Assembly (NCBI GenBank): GCA_937872325.1
Contig: CALMSN010000159.1
Span: 1 to 32,633 of the forward strand
Reading direction: 5' to 3'
DNA: 32,633 nt
Origin: an uncultured Xanthobacter sp.
Lineage (GTDB): Bacteria > Pseudomonadota > Alphaproteobacteria > Rhizobiales > Xanthobacteraceae
A program made the translations under genes and the position numbers. Shown here one piece after another: positions 31,552 through 32,633 of this stretch (positions within the stretch are counted from its first letter, which is position 1; every line of letters begins with the position of its first letter). The notes beneath the pieces are model-generated. The model did no database searches. It was not told where the DNA came from and saw nothing but the letters and a program-made list of their open reading frames with translations.

Positions 31552-32633
31552 ATGTCCCTTCTTTCCCGTCTCGCGGTTTTCCTGCTGGCGGCCCTCGCGG
31601 CGACCCCGGCCGCGGCCCAGGCGCCCGCCGCTCCGGCGCCGGAGGGCTTCCGGCACGGCCTGTCGCTGATGGGCACGCCGAAATATCCGGACGGCTTCAA
31701 GCGCTTCGACTACGTGAACCCCGACGCGCCCAAGGGCGGCCTGCTGCGCCTCGCCGACGACGGGACCTTCGACAGCTTCAACTTCGTCATCCCGCGCGGC
31801 ACCCCGGCCTCCGGGCTCGGCCTGATCTACGATACCCTGATGACCTCCGCGTTCGACGAGGTGTCGAGCGAGTACGGCCTGATCGCCGACGGGGTGCGCT
31901 ACCCCGCGGACTTCTCCTCGGTCACCTACCGCCTGCGCCCCGAGGCGCGCTGGCACGACGGCACGCCGATCACCCCGGCGGACGTGATCTGGTCGTTCGA
32001 GGTGCTGACCCAGAACAATCCCAGCCAGCGCTTCTATTACAGCCACGTCGCCAAGGCCGAGCAGACCGGCCCCGGGGAGGTGACCTTCACCTTCGATCAG
32101 GCCGGCAACCGCGAGTTGCCGCAGATCGTCGGCCAGCTCATGATCCTGCCGAAGCACTGGTGGACGGCCAACGGCCCCGACGGCAAGCCGCGCGACATCA
32201 CCCAGGGCAGCCTGGAGATTCCGCTCGGCTCCGGCGCCTACCGGATGAAGGGCTTCGTGCCCGGCCGCTCGGTGAGCTACGAGCGGGTGGCGGACTATTG
32301 GGGCCGCGACCTGCCGGTGAACGTGGGCAAGAACAATTTCGGCGAGATCCGCTACGAGTATTTTCGCGACGACACGGTGATGCTGGAAGCCTTCAAGGCC
32401 GACCAGTATGATTTCCGCACCGAAAGCTCCGCCAAGAACTGGGCCACCGCCTATGACTTTCCCGCCCGCAAGGCCGGAAAAGTCGTGCTGCAGATGTTCG
32501 AGAACCGCGCCTCGGGGGTGATGCAGGCCTTCATTCCCAATCTACGGCGGGGGAAGGTCCCAGAACCGCGGGGGCCCCCGGCGCTCCAACAATGCCCCCG
32601 CCTCCGGGGCATTAACCACCGCCTTTTCTTCCG
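31552..32633 (+). CDS. Extracellular solute-binding protein family 5, YejA-like (3' end outside window)
   Basis: Periplasmic binding component of a peptide-type ABC transporter. ATG 31552 has GGAGG at 31542-31546. A signal peptide (LSRLAVFLLAALAATPAAAQ) leads to a mature region. HGLSLMGTPKYPDGFKRFDY, VNPDAPKGGLLRLADDGTFDSFN and YRLRPEARWHDGTPITPADV are characteristic of the YejA subgroup (murein peptide or microcin C type uptake) rather than OppA/DppA. The frame stays open to the last base, so the gene continues beyond the window. The permease and ATPase genes (yejB, E, F) would be expected downstream. From about 32540 the translation degrades (NLRRGKVPEPRGPPALQQ) while still echoing the expected family pattern, so the final ~95 bases are unreliable. 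Confidence 0.9.
   Translation, partial: MSLLSRLAVFLLAALAATPAAAQAPAAPAPEGFRHGLSLMGTPKYPDGFKRFDYVNPDAPKGGLLRLADDGTFDSFNFVIPRGTPASGLGLIYDTLMTSAFDEVSSEYGLIADGVRYPADFSSVTYRLRPEARWHDGTPITPADVIWSFEVLTQNNPSQRFYYSHVAKAEQTGPGEVTFTFDQAGNRELPQIVGQLMILPKHWWTANGPDGKPRDITQGSLEIPLGSGAYRMKGFVPGRSVSYERVADYWGRDLPVNVGKNNFGEIRYEYFRDDTVMLEAFKADQYDFRTESSAKNWATAYDFPARKAGKVVLQMFENRASGVMQAFIPNLRRGKVPEPRGPPALQQCPRLRGINHRLFF
32540..32633. other. Low-quality sequence at the 3' edge
   Basis: The last ~95 bases are enriched in C and G runs, and the encoded protein diverges base by base from the family pattern while landmarks (NLRR, INH.LFF) remain in place. This is the signature of poor base calls at a read or contig end rather than of gene decay. 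Confidence 0.7.

Overview
The window is about 70% GC and reads as a chromosomal segment of an alphaproteobacterium. It is most likely from Hyphomicrobiales and plausibly Xanthobacteraceae (Xanthobacter/Azorhizobium-like). This rests on gene content and sequence style: a RegB/RegA redox two-component pair, a (2S)-methylsuccinyl-CoA dehydrogenase of the ethylmalonyl-CoA pathway, an intracellular PHB depolymerase, a CycM-type membrane cytochrome c and a DUF1127 protein. No taxonomic search was possible, so the genus is inference.

Layout. 1-991: 3' part of truB. 992-1670: a gene-free zone holding a degenerate ~100-bp tandem repeat array and a 167-bp imperfect palindrome. 1668-3663 (-): rlmN, broken by a +1 frameshift in this sequence, followed by a small membrane protein. 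3798-8466 (+): mcd and ppc, both in central C2/C3-C4 carbon metabolism. 8612-9658 (+): di-heme cytochrome c peroxidase behind a near-perfect FNR/FixK box. 9812-10402 (-): RutE-like nitroreductase. 10658-13020 (+): an aminotransferase overlapping an AbrB-family membrane protein. 13021-13511: intergenic repeats. 13512-14279 (-): YgjP-type metallopeptidase. 14516-15931 (-): phaZ, divergent from regB-regA (16103-18088, +). 18690-19280 (+): small GT2 glycosyltransferase. 19542-27043 (+): alpha-2-macroglobulin and PBP1C as an overlapping pair. 27326-27538 (-): DUF1127 protein. 27810-27883 (+): tRNA-Gln(CUG). 28013-29167 (+): alpha-methylacyl-CoA racemase-like protein. 29327-30187 (-): prephenate dehydratase. 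30486-31058 (+): membrane-anchored cytochrome c. 31552-end (+): start of a YejA-like peptide-binding protein.

How the genes fit together. mcd and ppc serve growth on C1/C2 or polyhydroxybutyrate-derived acetyl-CoA. phaZ mobilises PHB and lies back-to-back with the redox regulators RegBA. The cytochrome c peroxidase carries an oxygen-responsive promoter element. Together these suggest a versatile aerobe/microaerobe that stores PHB. The a2M-PBP1C pair is a conserved periplasmic defence and cell-wall repair module.

No convincing new multi-gene system (defence island, CRISPR, prophage, biosynthetic cluster) was found. The most interesting signals are (i) the tandem array plus palindrome at 1.04-1.67 kb, whose outer arm supplies the stop codon of the neighbouring gene; (ii) a cytochrome c whose heme motif reads GAACH instead of CAACH; and (iii) several patches of G/C-biased or homopolymer-rich anomalies (rlmN, pbpC, the last ~95 bases). 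The patches in (iii) look more like sequencing error than biology, and they weaken confidence in (ii).
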